DNA of 64,000 bases from Scedosporium boydii (GCA_002221725.1 NJFT01000111.1:59962-123961), one strand, 5' to 3'; counted from the stretch's first letter, positions 30,789 to 44,400 are shown. A program made the numbers and translations. Notes: generated by a model not told the origin, from the sequence alone.

Positions 30789-33161
30789 ATGTCTCGCTTT
30801 CTCAGACGAACAACTCCGGCCGCTTATAATGGCATCTCCAGCTCCAGGACGCTGCCCACCGTCTGCAGCGCCTGCTACACCAGTCTGCTAGCGCACAAGC
30901 TTCCCTCCTCAGAATGGACTTACACGCCACCAACGCACAGCCTAACGCGTCTCTCGAGACAGCAGCGGTTCTATGCCAGGCCCACGCAAAAGAGTCGCAT
31001 CTCCTTATTCCAGGACATGGTAGAGACGCGCTTCCAACAGATCGCGCCGTCCAGGAAGCCCTGGCTAGAGGTAGAAAAGCAGCTCGGTCCCTTCGGAATC
31101 AAAGACATGACTCATCTCCGAAGCGAAGAAAAGGCCTTCCTCCGCGCCCTCAAATCCTCCTTTGAGCTCGCCGAATCAGGCACCACGGAGTTCTTCAAGA
31201 AGGAGTCTCTCTTCAACTCGTTACGGATGGCATTCATCCGCGGCGACGTAAAGGGTCTCTCGTCGCAACTCCACTACTTATTCATGAACTTCCTCCTCCG
31301 GAACCGCTTCTCCAAGCCCGTGACGGAAGCTCAGCGCCAGCTCGCCGATCTCCGCTACCCCTGGGAATGGTTTCCCGCCACGCGTGCTCTCCAGAGGACC
31401 GTCCACCTCCACGTCGGCCCTACCAACTCGGGCAAGACGTACCACGCGCTCAAAGCTTTGGAGCAGGCCAAGACGGGTCTCTACTGCGGACCCCTCCGTC
31501 TTCTTGCGCACGAGATTTACACGCGACTCACGGCCAAAGGGAAACCGTGCGCGTTGCTGACGGGTGAAGAGCAGCGATATCCCAAAGACACGGACCGGTA
31601 TTACATCAGCTGCACAGTAGAGATGACGCCGATGAGCGAGCTTTACGACGTGGCCGTCATCGACGAGATCCAGATGCTCGCGGATCCCGAGCGCGGCCCC
31701 GCGTGGACGGCGGCGTTTTTAGGCGTGCAGGCCAAAGAGGTCCATCTCTGCGGCGAGGAGCGGACGGTGCAGATCATCCAATCCATCTGCGCCAGCATCG
31801 GCGACACATGCATAGTACATCGCTACCGGAGGTTAACGCCCTTGAAGGCGGCCGACGAGCCCATCGGCAAGAGTCTCAAGAATCTGCAAAAGGGGGACTG
31901 CATCGTCGCCTTTTCGAGGATGGCCATCCACGCTATAAAAGCCAACGTCGAGCGGCGGACGGGGCGGCGGTGCGCCATCATCTACGGGAGCTTGCCGCCG
32001 GAGACGAGAGCGCAGCAGGCGGCGCTGTTTAATGACCCGGATAATGATTACGATTACTTGGTTGCCAGTGATGCGATTGGGATGGGGCTGAATTTGGAGA
32101 TTAAGCGGATCGTGTTCGAGTCGGTGACGAAGCATGATGGCTATGATTGGCGGAACCTGACAGTGTCGGAGATTCGACAGATTGGTGGACGAGCTGGGAG
32201 GTATAAGACTGCGAGGCAGGCAATCGACGACAGCTCGAAGTCTCAGGAAGCGGCAGAAGGAGAAGAAGCAGCAGCAGCAGCAAAAGCGACAAAGGAGACG
32301 GACAAGATTGGTTTCGTCACGACGTTGGACAAGTTAGATCTTCCACTCGTGAAAAAGGTTCTTTGGAAGGACGCCCAGCAAATCGAAGCGGCCTTTATCT
32401 CCCCGCCCGTATCCTACATCGAAAAGTTCTCGACCTACTTCTCCCCGGACACACCCCTCTCCTTCATCCTCATGCGGATGCGCGAACTCGCCACGCTCTC
32501 AGGCCGCTTCCAACTCTTCATCAAAGAGAGCTTCCTCACCATCGCCGACACGATCCAAGAATTCCCCCTCTCCATCTTCGACCGACTCGTCCTCGTCACG
32601 GCCCCCGTATCCCTCCGGTCCTACGGCGGGCGCGAAATCCTCCAGGCCGTAGCGCGCTGCGTAGCCGAGCGCAAAGGCGGACACATCCTCGAGATGAAGG
32701 AGATCCACCTCGAGCTCCTCGACGCCGACCTTGCGACGATCCCCAAGACGCAGGGCGTCCTTTACCTTCAGCACCTCGAGGCTCTGCACCACGCCGTTGT
32801 GCTTTACCTCTGGGTGTCGTATCGGTTCCCGCGCATCTTTACGGCGCAGGGCCTAGCGTTCCACGTGCGGGATCTCGTGCAGGACAAGATTAACGAGTAT
32901 CTCTCGTCGCTTAACTTTACTGAAGAGGATATTGATAAGAGGCGTAGTCAGAGGAGAGCGCAGGCGCTGAAGCGCGATCAGATGCAGAAGGATTTGCTGG
33001 GCGATGAGGCTACGGAGGATGTTGCGATCGAGGAGGGTCCTGGGCGGTGGACCGAGGAGGGCCACGAGGAGCCGTTGGCGCAGGTGCCCGAGGAGATTGC
33101 GGAGCTTACGAGGACGAGCTTGGGTTCTACTAGCGGCAGGGAGTCGGGAGCTAGAGTGTAG
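30789..33161 (+). CDS. SUV3: Mitochondrial ATP-dependent RNA helicase Suv3
   Basis: A single exon encodes 790 aa. The N-terminus (MSRFLRRTTPAAYNG) is basic and hydroxylated, as expected for a mitochondrial presequence. Helicase motifs are I (GPTNSGKT, 210-217), II (DEIQ, 292-295) and VI (QIGGRAGR, 464-471), the Suv3 variants of the Ski2-like/DExH superfamily. The Suv3 C-terminal region follows (VAFSRMAIHAIKANVERRTG before it; FDRLVLVTAPVSL after). Suv3 unwinds RNA for the mitochondrial degradosome in yeast and supports intron and mRNA turnover. The tail after about 720 is charged and variable. Length is as expected. Confidence 0.93.
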   Translation: MSRFLRRTTPAAYNGISSSRTLPTVCSACYTSLLAHKLPSSEWTYTPPTHSLTRLSRQQRFYARPTQKSRISLFQDMVETRFQQIAPSRKPWLEVEKQLGPFGIKDMTHLRSEEKAFLRALKSSFELAESGTTEFFKKESLFNSLRMAFIRGDVKGLSSQLHYLFMNFLLRNRFSKPVTEAQRQLADLRYPWEWFPATRALQRTVHLHVGPTNSGKTYHALKALEQAKTGLYCGPLRLLAHEIYTRLTAKGKPCALLTGEEQRYPKDTDRYYISCTVEMTPMSELYDVAVIDEIQMLADPERGPAWTAAFLGVQAKEVHLCGEERTVQIIQSICASIGDTCIVHRYRRLTPLKAADEPIGKSLKNLQKGDCIVAFSRMAIHAIKANVERRTGRRCAIIYGSLPPETRAQQAALFNDPDNDYDYLVASDAIGMGLNLEIKRIVFESVTKHDGYDWRNLTVSEIRQIGGRAGRYKTARQAIDDSSKSQEAAEGEEAAAAAKATKETDKIGFVTTLDKLDLPLVKKVLWKDAQQIEAAFISPPVSYIEKFSTYFSPDTPLSFILMRMRELATLSGRFQLFIKESFLTIADTIQEFPLSIFDRLVLVTAPVSLRSYGGREILQAVARCVAERKGGHILEMKEIHLELLDADLATIPKTQGVLYLQHLEALHHAVVLYLWVSYRFPRIFTAQGLAFHVRDLVQDKINEYLSSLNFTEEDIDKRRSQRRAQALKRDQMQKDLLGDEATEDVAIEEGPGRWTEEGHEEPLAQVPEEIAELTRTSLGSTSGRESGARV

Positions 33162-33776
33162 AAAAAGAGCTTCGTTGGATTTTTGTTGCGGAATGCCACG
33201 ATGGTTATGGCGCTTTGTATTAATATAAGTTGTATAGAAGTCTGGCGGATCGCTGTAAGAATACCAGGGAAAGGAGAGAGGATTGGTAGGGAAAAACGAT
33301 TCAAAATAGATTGTCGGATATCGATAGATGATGGACGAAGACTTCTCCGTCAAATGTAATAACAAACACTCAATTCCAAGCTTCAGATTTGATTCATGCT
33401 TCCATGTCAACTTGATGTCCATTGGTGTGTCTCGGTGTCTCGGTGACGGAGGGGTACCTCCAAACTGATCAAATTACCCCACATTCCACATCCCACTTCG
33501 TTCGCCCTGTCCGACTCGACATCTGCAGCTTGTTGAGGGGTCCAATTGTTCATTCTCATTACGTCAAGTAGTTTCAGGCTCCTGCTGTTGCGCGTCATTC
33601 CTCCTTCTCGAGCTATATTGTACAACACTCTCTCTTCTCCCTCTCTCCACTCAACATCGCAAACGCGACCGAATCCGAAAAGCTTCTCCAACCCAGCTCC
33701 ATTCCAGAAAACGAAGAAAAGAACACACCCATCCCATCTAACCCTCACCAACCTCAACCCCCCACCATCACCAACC
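33162..33776. other. Spacer and 5' leader of the UCH gene
   Basis: It holds the SUV3 3' UTR and the UCH promoter. The open frame running into the UCH start from 33546 lies in CT-rich leader sequence and is not included in the protein. Confidence 0.5.
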
Positions 33777-34598
33777 ATGACCACCACCACCTCCGACCAA
33801 AAAATCGCCTTCATCCCCCTCGAAGCCAACCCCCCCCTCCTAACCTCCCTCCTCCACAAACTCGGTGTATCCCCCGCCCTCGCCATCCACGACGTCTACT
33901 CCCTCGACGACCCCTCCCTCCTCGCCTTCGTGCCCCGCCCCGCCCTCGCCCTCCTCCTCGTCTTCCCCGTCAGCGAAACCTACGAGGCCCACCGCCTGGC
34001 CGAAGACGCCGACAAGCCCGACTACGCGGGGAGCGGCGAGGGGGAAGGAGTGGTTTGGTTTAGGCAGACGATACGGAATGCGTGTGGGTTGATGGGGTTG
34101 TTGCATGCTGTTTCGAACGGACCTGCGCGGAACTTTATTGGTAAGAGCTGGTTTTCTCTTTGATTTCCCCTAATACCTCTTGTATCTATGCTGTATAAAA
34201 GCTAAAGCGAAAGGAAAACGATAGAACCAAACTCAACCCTCTCCACCCTCCTCGACCAAGCAATCCCCCTCCCACCGAAAGAACGTTCCGTCCTCCTCGA
34301 AACATCCCAAGCCCTCTCCGCCGCCCACCGCGAAACCGCCGAACAGGGCGCCACCTCCGCCCCCGAGGCCACCGACGACGTCGACCTCCACTACGTCTGC
34401 TTCGTCAAGACTGACGACGGCCGCCTCTGGGAGCTCGACGGCCGGCGCAAGGGACCCCTCGCGAGACTCGAGGGCATGGGCGACGACGAGGACGTGTTGA
34501 GCGAGCGGGCGCTGAGGGCGGGGCCGTTGGAGTTTTTGGGGAGGGAGAGGGGGGATTTGCGGTTTAGTTGTGTGGCTCTTGCGGGGGCTTTGGATTAA
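33777..34598 (+). CDS. YUH1: Ubiquitin C-terminal hydrolase (UCH-L3/Yuh1 type)
   Basis: Two exons, 33777-34140 and 34225-34598, encode 245 aa. The intron has donor GTAAGA, and the joined codon gives the NFIEPNST transition. The active site is complete: oxyanion Gln97 and catalytic Cys103 in RQTIRNACGLMGLLHAVSN, His177 in DVDLHYVCFVK and Asp193 in LWELDGRRKGP. These cysteine proteases trim small adducts and precursors from ubiquitin or Nedd8. The size matches the short UCH subclass, with no C-terminal extension, so it is not Uch2/BAP1-like. The protein is rich in Leu and Pro at the N-terminus, with strongly biased C-ending codons. Confidence 0.92.
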
Positions 34599-35806
34599 AG
34601 GACGAGGAGGAGTCTACTTGTGGGTGGTGAGGTAGAGAGAAGTAGAAGTTGATAATGCTCGTAATATCATGCATCAAAGAGTTTATTTTTTTTTTTTCCT
34701 CCTTCCATTTTTGGGGGAAGTGTTCAACATCTTCGTCGGCAACAACATCGCTTCCGTCGAGCCGCTCGTCGCAGACGCGCCTCTTCCTTTCGATTCCGCC
34801 AGAGCTGGAACGTGACGAGCAATCCCAAGAGACGAAGCGTTCGGTAAATCCGGCAGGTAAGCGGTAGAGATGCGTCGGATGGCTGTGGAGGTTGCGGAGA
34901 GCGACGTCGGCAGGGGAGCAGGTGGGATCGGACCGTGAGAGGGAGGTAAGAGGAGGGCATTTTCTTCCAATCCTTTATAGCTTGCTCTTGTCGGGCTAGG
35001 TGGGATTAAAGGAGCTTTTTGTTTCGACTGGGATGTTTTTTTGTTTCTATGGACGTGGGTAGTTGATATGCCAGAGGATGGTTTTGATTCGAGGTATATA
35101 GATGAACGAGCGACTCTCCAAAGGCAAGAAAAAGAGGGTGGATGGATGGATCATGGATGTTATGAAGACGAGAGGAGCAAAAGATACTATCAATCAAAGC
35201 CGGTCTATCAATGATATCGAAGCAAGTCACTCAAGTCACTCGGCCTCTCCAATCTTCCTTCTCCATCCTTGTCCCACTCGACATCAGGAAAGCGATGCTC
35301 AGAACAAAAGTCTGAGGGAAGCTCCCCATCGCTATTCACACTCAAACCTACATTGTATCTCTAGTTTCTAACCCGCTAAATCTCCCGCCTAAAATATTAG
35401 ATCGCATCAAGTCACGTAGGTACTAAAACATTGATATCCTCTCTGTCAAGAAAAGTGTGGTATTGGAATTTTCCTGTCCAAGACAGCTCTAACATAAGAA
35501 AGTCCATAATGGTCATGTCCATTCACCTGTTCCTATCCATTCGATGATGATATGTGTAAAAGATAACTCCAGTCACACCCAATTCCTTTCCTATGCCCAG
35601 CCTCAATGTCCACAAATGTACATGAACCACATCCCCTCCCAAAACGCCGTGGCTTCATTTCTTTCCCAAGCAGCATACACCGTCCCTCGGGTACAAAAGA
35701 AAAAGGGAGAAGAAGAAATAAAGGGTACAGCGGGACGCATATGCCCATATGACATGATACAACTCAAGGAAATTTCACGGACCGGTTTCCGTGTTTCGTT
35801 TCACAC
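34599..35806. other. Convergent 3' spacer, no gene seen
   Basis: A short minus frame at 34683-34970 is Ser/Pro/Ala-rich and has no recognisable content. Nothing else stands out. Confidence 0.5.
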
Positions 35807-38414
35807 TCACTCCACATCAGCGTGATGGCCGTCATCAAGATCAACTCTCCCATTGGCCCTCCTCGCCGACGCCCTCTCTCTCGCCTTGGCCTCCTTCCTC
35901 ATCCTCACCGCAGCCTTGACATCCACCTTGCCCAGCTTTTCCTCGGCGATGGCTTCGTAGAGGGCGGCTCGCATCGCCTTGACGCGCGCAGAAATGTCCC
36001 TAATCGGAAGGGGGGCTTCGCCGAGGCCACCCAGTTCATCCTCGTCATCGGTCTCGAGGGCATAAGGACGAGGACTAAAACCGGGCGGCCTCGAAAGAGG
36101 CGCGAGAGGGCGGCCAAAGGAGTCACCAAGATATTGTGATGACTTCGGCGGGCTCTCGTATGGAATCTCGGGGATGGCTTCGAAAAGACCCGGAAGCTGA
36201 GTTCCGCGCATACCGTATCCCGCATCATTGAACAGAAGCGTTTCGTCGTCCGGCATCTTTGGTCGCTTTGATACCAAGAATGGTTCGCCTTCCATCTCGT
36301 CTTCCGAAGACAGATAATCGTCCATGTTGAACGAGCTCTGCCTCACAAGCGTTGCCGCCGCCGACGATGTGACAGGTGTCTGCAGTCCGCTCTCGGGGTG
36401 CGCACAATACGACGAACTGGTGAGCCCGGTCCCGCTTCCGCTCACCAATGAGCTGTGACTCGACGTGAAAGTGGGCGAGTGCAAAGGCAGGTCCAGCGAC
36501 GTCTGGGCCGTGTGGCGGGAGTGCGGTCTCCCGAATGGGTTCGAGCTCATGCTTGACGTCGTAGGCGTCGCCGAGGAGATGGACGAGTGACGCAGGCTGC
36601 TCCTCCTCCTCGGTACCGTCTCCACAAGGTCATCGAGCTTATGCCTGTTCCGAAGCGAGGCGTAGTTATAAAGAGAGTCGGCATCGTAGCCACCGCGGTC
36701 GCCTCTGCGGACATGGGGCGAGGGCGCAGGGGATGCTGCCGGGTCAGCATTCCGCTCGATATCTATCCGGCCCCATTCGTAAGCACCTCTAGATGGCGGC
36801 CGCCCATCACCATTGTCGCTAGATACCGACGTTATACTCGGGCGTCTCGCCATGGTCCGGATAGGCGGTGGTATTGCGCTGGAGATAGAGTCACGCGAAG
36901 GGGGCCGCGCAGCTGTCTTTGGCCGATCTTTCGTGATGCTCTCGGTCGCTACAGATATGGAGCTTACTCCGCTCTTGGAGCGTTGCCTCCGGGTCTTGAA
37001 GCTCATAATTTCGGAGAATTCTGGTATGTGCATGGGAGGCGTCTGCCCAAAGTGGGTCGATCCAAACTCGGAAGAATAAATACCCAATTCATTATTGCCA
37101 TACATTTGATAGCTGGTCTTCGGCCTCTGCATGGTTCGGCTGTCGGATTGGTATCCGCGGTTAAGGCTTGGCGCCCTGGAGCTGTTGCTCGTAACATCAT
37201 TAGCGGTAATGCTGTTTGATCCGCTTGCCTGTCTCGAATGCCGTCCTCGAGGCTGATAATCTGACATGTATCCGGCATGGCTAGAGTTGATCATACCGAC
37301 CAGGCGAGGCCTGGGAGCCGTGCCGGCTTCTCTAGGAGCATAGGCATGGCCCCGAGATGGGAACGGGGCGAAACCAGCTGAGCTCACAGGCCGCGCTCTA
37401 GGGATGGCACGGGGAGAGGACAATATTGTGTTAGTCCTCTCCACCTCGTCGGCGTCGGAGGCGGCATAATATCGATGGCTGCCCAGGAAAAGACCTTGCG
37501 ACGCTTCGCGAGACATGGGGAGCCGGCGAAGATGAAAGGGAGTTTCTGTCGTCGTCGTAGTAGCGGAGGGGGCGTAGTAGGATGAAGCGCGTCTGGAAGC
37601 GAGCGGCGGCTCCGAAACGTTTAGAGCGATGTTTCGATCGGCGACATCCTCGCCGTAATCCCTTGCGCCAGCTGCGTGGACTCGACTTCGAAAGCTGGCG
37701 GGCTTAATTTCAGACTGAGCATCGAGGATGTCGACAAAGCCTCCCTTTGACCCGGCGGTAGTAGAAGTGGTCGAACTGTATATCGAGGCGTCGCGGCGAT
37801 GGGTTGATAGGCGCGGAAGCGGTGGTGGCTTTACGGTGGGGTTCGGTTGGAATGAGATTTCCTCTACCGAGTTCAGTTTCTCGGGGACGGATCGGTGTGA
37901 TGCTAACATCGACGTCGGGCGCTGCCTTTTTATCGATAGGGGCGATCCGCTGGATGACTCCCGCTTTAACCAGCTCGACATGCGCTGATGAGCCAAGCCT
38001 GACCGCGAAGGCGGGCGCAACTCGTTAGAAGTCGGCGGCCGAAGCTCTGGGACTGGCTCGTTGAATCTGGGTACAAATGGAGTTGGTGCCGCATCGACGT
38101 CGTCCTCGTCAACCGCTTCATCTTGTACCACCGGTTTCTTCGGCGCATTGTTGTCTATCCTCCTGGGAACATGCTTCCGTACTGGCGCAACTTTTGGCCC
38201 GTTCCCAGCGACTGGATAAGTGCCTGTTGTGAGTGTAAGCCAGAACGCTCTTCCATTTACCTCGGTACGAGAGGGTTGTATCTAAGGCCAGAATCAAAAC
38301 ACAAACAATACCTTTGACAGGAGGCTTCGAGGCAGTTGTGTTGTGGTAGGCCTGAGCTCTCAAGGGAGTCTTGAGGCGCTCATTCTCCCGTTTTAAGAAG
38401 CTCAATAAGCCCAT
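35807..38414 (-). CDS. Large disordered fungal protein with possible N-myristoylation site
   Basis: Two exons, 38414-38312 and 38223-35807, encode 839 aa. The intron (GTATTG donor, CAACAG acceptor) splits a Gly codon and joins SKPPVKG to TYPVAGNGPKVAPVRKHVPR. The protein begins MGLLSFLKRENERLKTPL; the MGxxS pattern fits an N-myristoylation signal, followed by a basic amphipathic stretch, which suggests peripheral membrane binding. The rest is Ser/Arg/Pro-rich and low in hydrophobic residues, with many SRAPS/RRPS-type potential phosphorylation sites. An ordered-looking acidic block lies near the C-terminus (DDYLSSEDEMEGEPFLVSKR), followed by a helix (ARVKAMRAALYEAIAEEKLG). I do not recognise a family or function. 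Gene reality is supported by the long frame and clean intron. Confidence 0.72.
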
Positions 38415-41400
38415 TGTCACCGAGCATATAACGTAGCCATATGTGTATTCTTCCTTTCCTAGTCGGTAGAGTAGACCCGCTTAACAACTTCCCTCGTTTC
38501 TCGATCTTCCCTTAATCCTTGGCTGGACAACCCTTCCCTCGAGCTTGAATTATTGTATACGGTAGAGTCGAACAAAGGGGGCGAGTTTGTGCAACACAGG
38601 TGGACAGTAGGTGGGAGGAGCGTACAATGATTCGGCGAGGCCGGTGGGCCAGGGATTTTGGTGTAAGAGAAAGTGATGCGCTCTTCGTATCAGTGCGCGA
38701 AAGGATCTGGTCTCCGCTATTATAAAACGAAGGATTCAGTAACACACGAGAAAAGGAGAGGACTGCGCGTAGAAATCGCGACACAGAATAATTGGGGAAA
38801 AGACGAGAGCGGAAAAGAAAATGGAGGAGGGAGGATCTGAGGGCAGAAGGGGTGAAATGCTATGATATAAGAGTGGAGGGGGAACGGACTTGGACGGTGC
38901 AAGTGCGGGAGGTGCATCCGTCCAAATGGTTTGTATGAGGTATCTCGAGGACGAAGTGAGAACCAGGCTAAGCTAAGCTAATCTGTACGTGAGTAGCGTG
39001 GAGACTAACTTTGACTGGGACTTTAGAGGTACACCCTACAAGTAACCAGACACATGTCATTGTGCGAAGGGCTTGTGTTAGTGTACGCATACTGCGTTCT
39101 GGGAAAGAGACGGAATACTGGGACGGCTGATGGGAGCAGGAGCGGGCAGTAGCCAGAGAAAGAGCAGCAGCAACAGCGAGACTTGGGGCAGGGACGAGAG
39201 GGACAGGGAGGGGTGCATGCAAGCCAGGAGGAAGCCAGGGGGGTGTACGAATTACGCTGAAGGGGTGTGGGAAGGAGGCAACGATCTGGCTGTCTGGAAT
39301 GTGGGTCTGGTCAAGTGCGACGACAGCCAGCCCAGGAAAGTGTACCTTGGTACTTCGTACTTGCGCTGCGCTGCAACAGACAGGCTAGTGGACTGGACCT
39401 GCCTCCTGCACAGTGCAGGCAGGTACGCAGGTTCAGTTAGGTCAGTCCACGTCTCCAAGAGTGAACATGCTACGCACTACGGAGCGAAATGGCCCTTGGC
39501 ATCAGCGGTTGACACTCCTCAACTATCAAATGATTCAATTGATCTGCAATTACTTCGTACTCCGTACATGAGTCGGTGCGAAGAGCGGAGAGAGAAACGT
39601 GTATGAAGGAGGGTCCCAGAAGAATGGGTCCGGTGCCTGGCTGTTTGGTCCAAGTCCTGTTCAGTGTTTTCTCATAAGAGCACGCGTATTAAAAGCTGAG
39701 ATCAATGGCATTGTTTCCAATGCCCACCGCCGTGCATTAAACTAGATGGATAATACAGAGCGGTATCCGCCCGGGAATAATGCTCTCTCCCCCAGGCCAT
39801 TGCATTCAGCTTGACCAGCCGCATCGTTAGAGCCCAGGGGCCCTCGATCTCAGAAACCGGCTTTCCTTGAGGCTACAAAGTACTTGCTTGCAAGAGAAGA
39901 TCAAGGATTCAAGGGAAGCAGATGCTATCATTGATGTTAGATCAACCCACGTTGACCCTTCAAGCGCAATGCGTGGTGGTCCCACATTGGCAATGGAGAC
40001 TCCAGTCTAAGGCATCATCCATGCCCTCATCGCATCGCATAGCCAAGATTGAATCAATAGATCGATCCCAGACCACGAAGGGGGACCTCTATCCATCGGC
40101 AAGTGGTTTAATAACCTCCCGAGTAATATATGTTGTAACCCAGGGATACACATTATCCGGTGTCAAAATTTCCCCATCTCGCCCATCTCTGGTTCAATCC
40201 AACTTCATCTCATCAAACCAACCACCATTCCCGCTTGTTTGTTCATGCCTCTTCTTCTGTCTTCTTCTTCTTCCCGGTAGAGGGTTCGTCGCATTCCAAG
40301 AAATTCATAATTGGCTATATCATCGTTCGAAACATCAACGGCCGGATATTTGCAACTTTGCAACGCAGGCAGAAAAAGACTAGGGATGAAGCGGGACGGG
40401 AACGGGGTAGGTGGAGATGCGCCTGCAAGATGCCCCCAAAGGACGTGGGATAAATGAGGCTCCCTGCGACACCATCTGTCCATTTCCTCCCATCTTGAGA
40501 CGGCATCGTACGTGAAGAAAGGAGCATTTGATACGCCCCCCTACCGTCTTGAGTTTTGTGCCGTAGATGAATCGCAGATGTCATTAACATCAATTGATGT
40601 ACGAAGTACCCGGTAGCAAATCATTTCCGTTTGCCGTCCGTCTGTGGTACCGCCATCAAATTTTGGCTAACGGCATATCAACGATAGTTCTTTTATTATG
40701 GTTCCCCAAGGGAGGTATTATTATCTTTCAATGCAACTATTGAGCGTTGGACAAGGGGAGCTTAATGAGATCAATGAGACAATGCCTCAGTCCTGGTGCC
40801 GATGAACTGCCTTGCTTGGGGGATATCGGCACCTGAATGATGTGTATTACCACCAACTGGGCCTGTAACATAGCACACAAACACTTCAGCCAAGGGTTCG
40901 TGCATCGGGCTTGTATATCGCAAATCGCCGAGTCGGCGGTGGTCGCTCGGTCAGAATCGTGATCCTTCAGAGACAAGTATGGAGTGGAAGCGACTTCGTC
41001 CCTGCGACCACAAGTCTGTTTCTGGAAGCTCTAGGTCGACGACGGCGCAGTGCAGTAATACAATGCAGAGGCAGCCGTTCTTGTGACATCACATGCGTAC
41101 AAGTAATTCTTGGATCTGCAGTAGCAGCCTAAGCAAGGATGGATGAGAGAAGGCGATACCATCTACGAAGTACAAGTACCACCAACCACAAACCACCAAC
41201 AGCAACCACGATCGTCTGCGGCTGTCCTTTTCTTCCCTCATCTCATCCCATCTAATCCAAGATCCCCTCAAAGCTCAATTCCAATCCCGGTAATTTCTTA
41301 AGTTATCATCAATTGATCTTTCATCTCACGCAGTTGCAAAATATTCTCTCTTCTCCATCATCTCCAATTTTCATTTGCTTTCCTCTCATCTCTTGGGAAC

Positions 41401-44400
41401 TCAGGCGCTCTGCTGCGGACCGCCGATGCATCCTACGGCGAGCGCACGGTCAAGTATTGCCTCCTTCGTCTTGTTGCCAGACTGATGATCCCTCTCCATC
41501 TCCCTCCCTCTCCCTCTCCCCACACCATTACGACGTACGAAAAAGACGAAGTCCTGCGTACATCGTACAGGTCATCCAAGAGGAGCGGCCCGTGCAAAGC
41601 TTTGAATGGCCTCCTGTACGAAGTACTTCATCGCGAACGGACTCGATGCAACGCGAGCTCAAGAACGGCTTCGTACCTTTGATCTGTCTTAATTTTATTC
41701 ATTATCATTTTGTTTTCTTGTTCCTTCCGTTTCCACACAAGTAGAGAGTCTGCATGCGCCAACTACGACCTGAAGGACGATGTTTCCTTGTGCTGCGAGG
41801 ATACTGCTTGGTTGGACGAGAGCGGGCGCAATGCAAGCGCAATGCAATACCATGCTGCAAGCAGCCAGGCAGAGCTACGTCAACAGCAACAGCGATGTGA
41901 TGAAGCATCTACATCTACACTTCTGCTCCTTTTACGAAGCACCGCCCGGAGTACGTCCGACCAGTTAGCAGTCGCCGAGCACATTCCGACAATACGGATA
42001 GGGGCCGACTAACACCTCTAGCGCGACTTTGGGTCGATTTCACTCGGACGCCAACACCAATTTAGCCTCAGGTCATCAAAAGACAAGCCAGAAAAGGGAG
42101 CGGCACAGGCCACTATCAAGCAGAGACATGAGGCATCCAAGCCGTAGACCTCTGTTCCCTCCTCACTTCGCGACTAAGGCGATCAATAGCTCAATAAAGG
42201 GGGGGCTTCGGTGGCGTCAGAGTTGTCCCCGCTCATTTCATGGAAAAGGCTGCGAGGAAGCATCTCTCCGTCTTCGTAGTGGTCAGAGTAGGACAGACTA
42301 AGCAGGCCCCTTACATGCGCATGGCCTAGTTAGGGCAGAATGTCGGCGACTACCACTTCTAGAAGAGAGCTCTTTCTTCTCTTGGCTGGCCTGGCCACGT
42401 CGTCGGAGACCAATCACACACAGCGGATGTCGGTGTGAGACATGGTCGGCCTCCGTGGAAACATTCTGTTCCTGAAATTGGGACTTGCACTTTCAGCTAA
42501 TTATTAGTCGTTCGGACTCTGCTTCTAGAACTCCCTTTCTTTTGCTTTTTGTACCGCCGAAAGGCTTCGCTGTCACATCCACTAAGTAGGGAGTGCAGAC
42601 CGATATTCGAGCACCGCGAGGTGGCTTCATCATGTCACTAGCCTGGCTTCTGAGTGTGAGCTAAACTAAAAGATGGAATGTCCTCTGGTTTTCCATGCGA
42701 GGACATGGATGTGTGAATCTGGTGGAACAAAGGGAGCGGAGCATGAGAAGGCAAAACGCCACAGAACTGACCAACAACCCAACCCTGCCACACCAAGGGA
42801 TGACGAGTTCACCAGTCGACTTCATCCAGATTAATACCTGAGTACGAAGTATTCCCGCAACAGTTAGGCGATGGCACGGCTCACTGGCTCTGAGTTCAAA
42901 GAGCTCAAGCCAACCCCCAATCTCAGCTCGCCGTCGGCCTCGTGTCGCCGCGTTGCTCGACACCATTCTGTTTTGTCCTTCCGCTAGCACAACAGATTCA
43001 GGTTGGCGGAAGAGCCCACTCGGCGCAAGACGAGGGTGTGTTGGGTCTGTCTTTTAGTCTGATGAGCAGACATCTAGCGCGTCTTGGTTCAAATTAAGAG
43101 AAACTTTCTTTTTTTTTTCTCTTTTTTTTTTTTCCCACCGAGCATGAATTTTCCTGTCCAGACCCATCACCTTCAGATTTCCCCACAGTGAAAAGGGAAA
43201 AGCGTCCAAAAGTTGCGCAAAGTTGCGTCTCTAGTCTCTTGCTTGCAGCTCGGGGGGATCTTCCCAACATGAAGCCAGACTGGATTGAGTTTGGAGGATT
43301 GTGGTTGTTGCCATGACGTTTCCTCGATGGCTTGTTCTTGGCGCCTTTCTCCCCTGTTTGCTAGAGGGGAAGATGCAGAATGTAATATGCGATTTCCCGT
43401 TCTGACAGGGCTTCGTAATTACGAAGTAGATATTCGCGCATAGCGGACGGATGCTGGAGATGCCGCATCCCGGGCTGTCCGGTTGTCCAACGTCCGATAT
43501 CCCCGTTTACTTGAGGGCAGTTTGATTGGCATGAAGCTGGCGACCGGAGGCTGTACGAGACGCTGTGCGACCTTGCTAAGTCGAGACCAAGTCGGTTGGG
43601 CCTAATTAGCACTGGCCCTTCAGCTCGAGACTACAATATCCAATATTCAACTTGCTGTCGACACATGGCCGATCCCTGCAACGGAGAACTTATTACTTAC
43701 TCACGGAACTTCGTACTGACGGGTCCGGTGGAGAACGGAACAAGAGCAAATGAGCTTTGATGACGAGCCAAATGAGCAGAACCGCGGCATCCGTCAACTC
43801 TAACCTGGATATTACGAGGTACGCAGAGATGCTAATGTACGAAGTACGAATACGCTGTGCACGTCCGCACCATAGCGGATTGATACATCGATTTGGCCTG
43901 CGAGGAAGACCTGCAATCCGGAATGGATCAATAGATCCCCAAACCTCGCACGCAGGTCCTCCAGTCCATGTGGATGTGGATGTGGGCGAATGGGCCAACT
44001 GACCAATTGGACTCCGATGTATTACTCCCTCTACTCTTGCGGCGCGACGAAAGTAAGAGGGCGGATGTGCTTTTGCATTTTCTAGCGTGAGTAGGTGCAG
44101 GATGCATCTTCTCGCTAGCTACATAGCCCTCCCCTCCCCCGTAATTTTGGGGGTACGAAGTCGGCGGAGGATCCTACCGAGACACTACGCCAGCTCTAGT
44201 GTAGTTGTCCACATCTGTCGGAGTGCGCACACTACGTTTTGGGAGGTAAAATGAGTGTGTGCTTTCGCAATGGTCCATTCTTATTTTGCTGTTCCTGGGA
44301 GATGAGGGAAATGACTTGCTTCCTCGATGATACCTCTTTTTTCCAACGGCCCTCTGGTCATCATTTCTCACGTATCATTCCCCCCCCCCCAAGGCAATTT

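Noticed and set aside
39130..39606. 158-residue plus frame in the gene-poor block
   Set aside because: No homology-like motifs, and it overlaps the dispersed palindromes.
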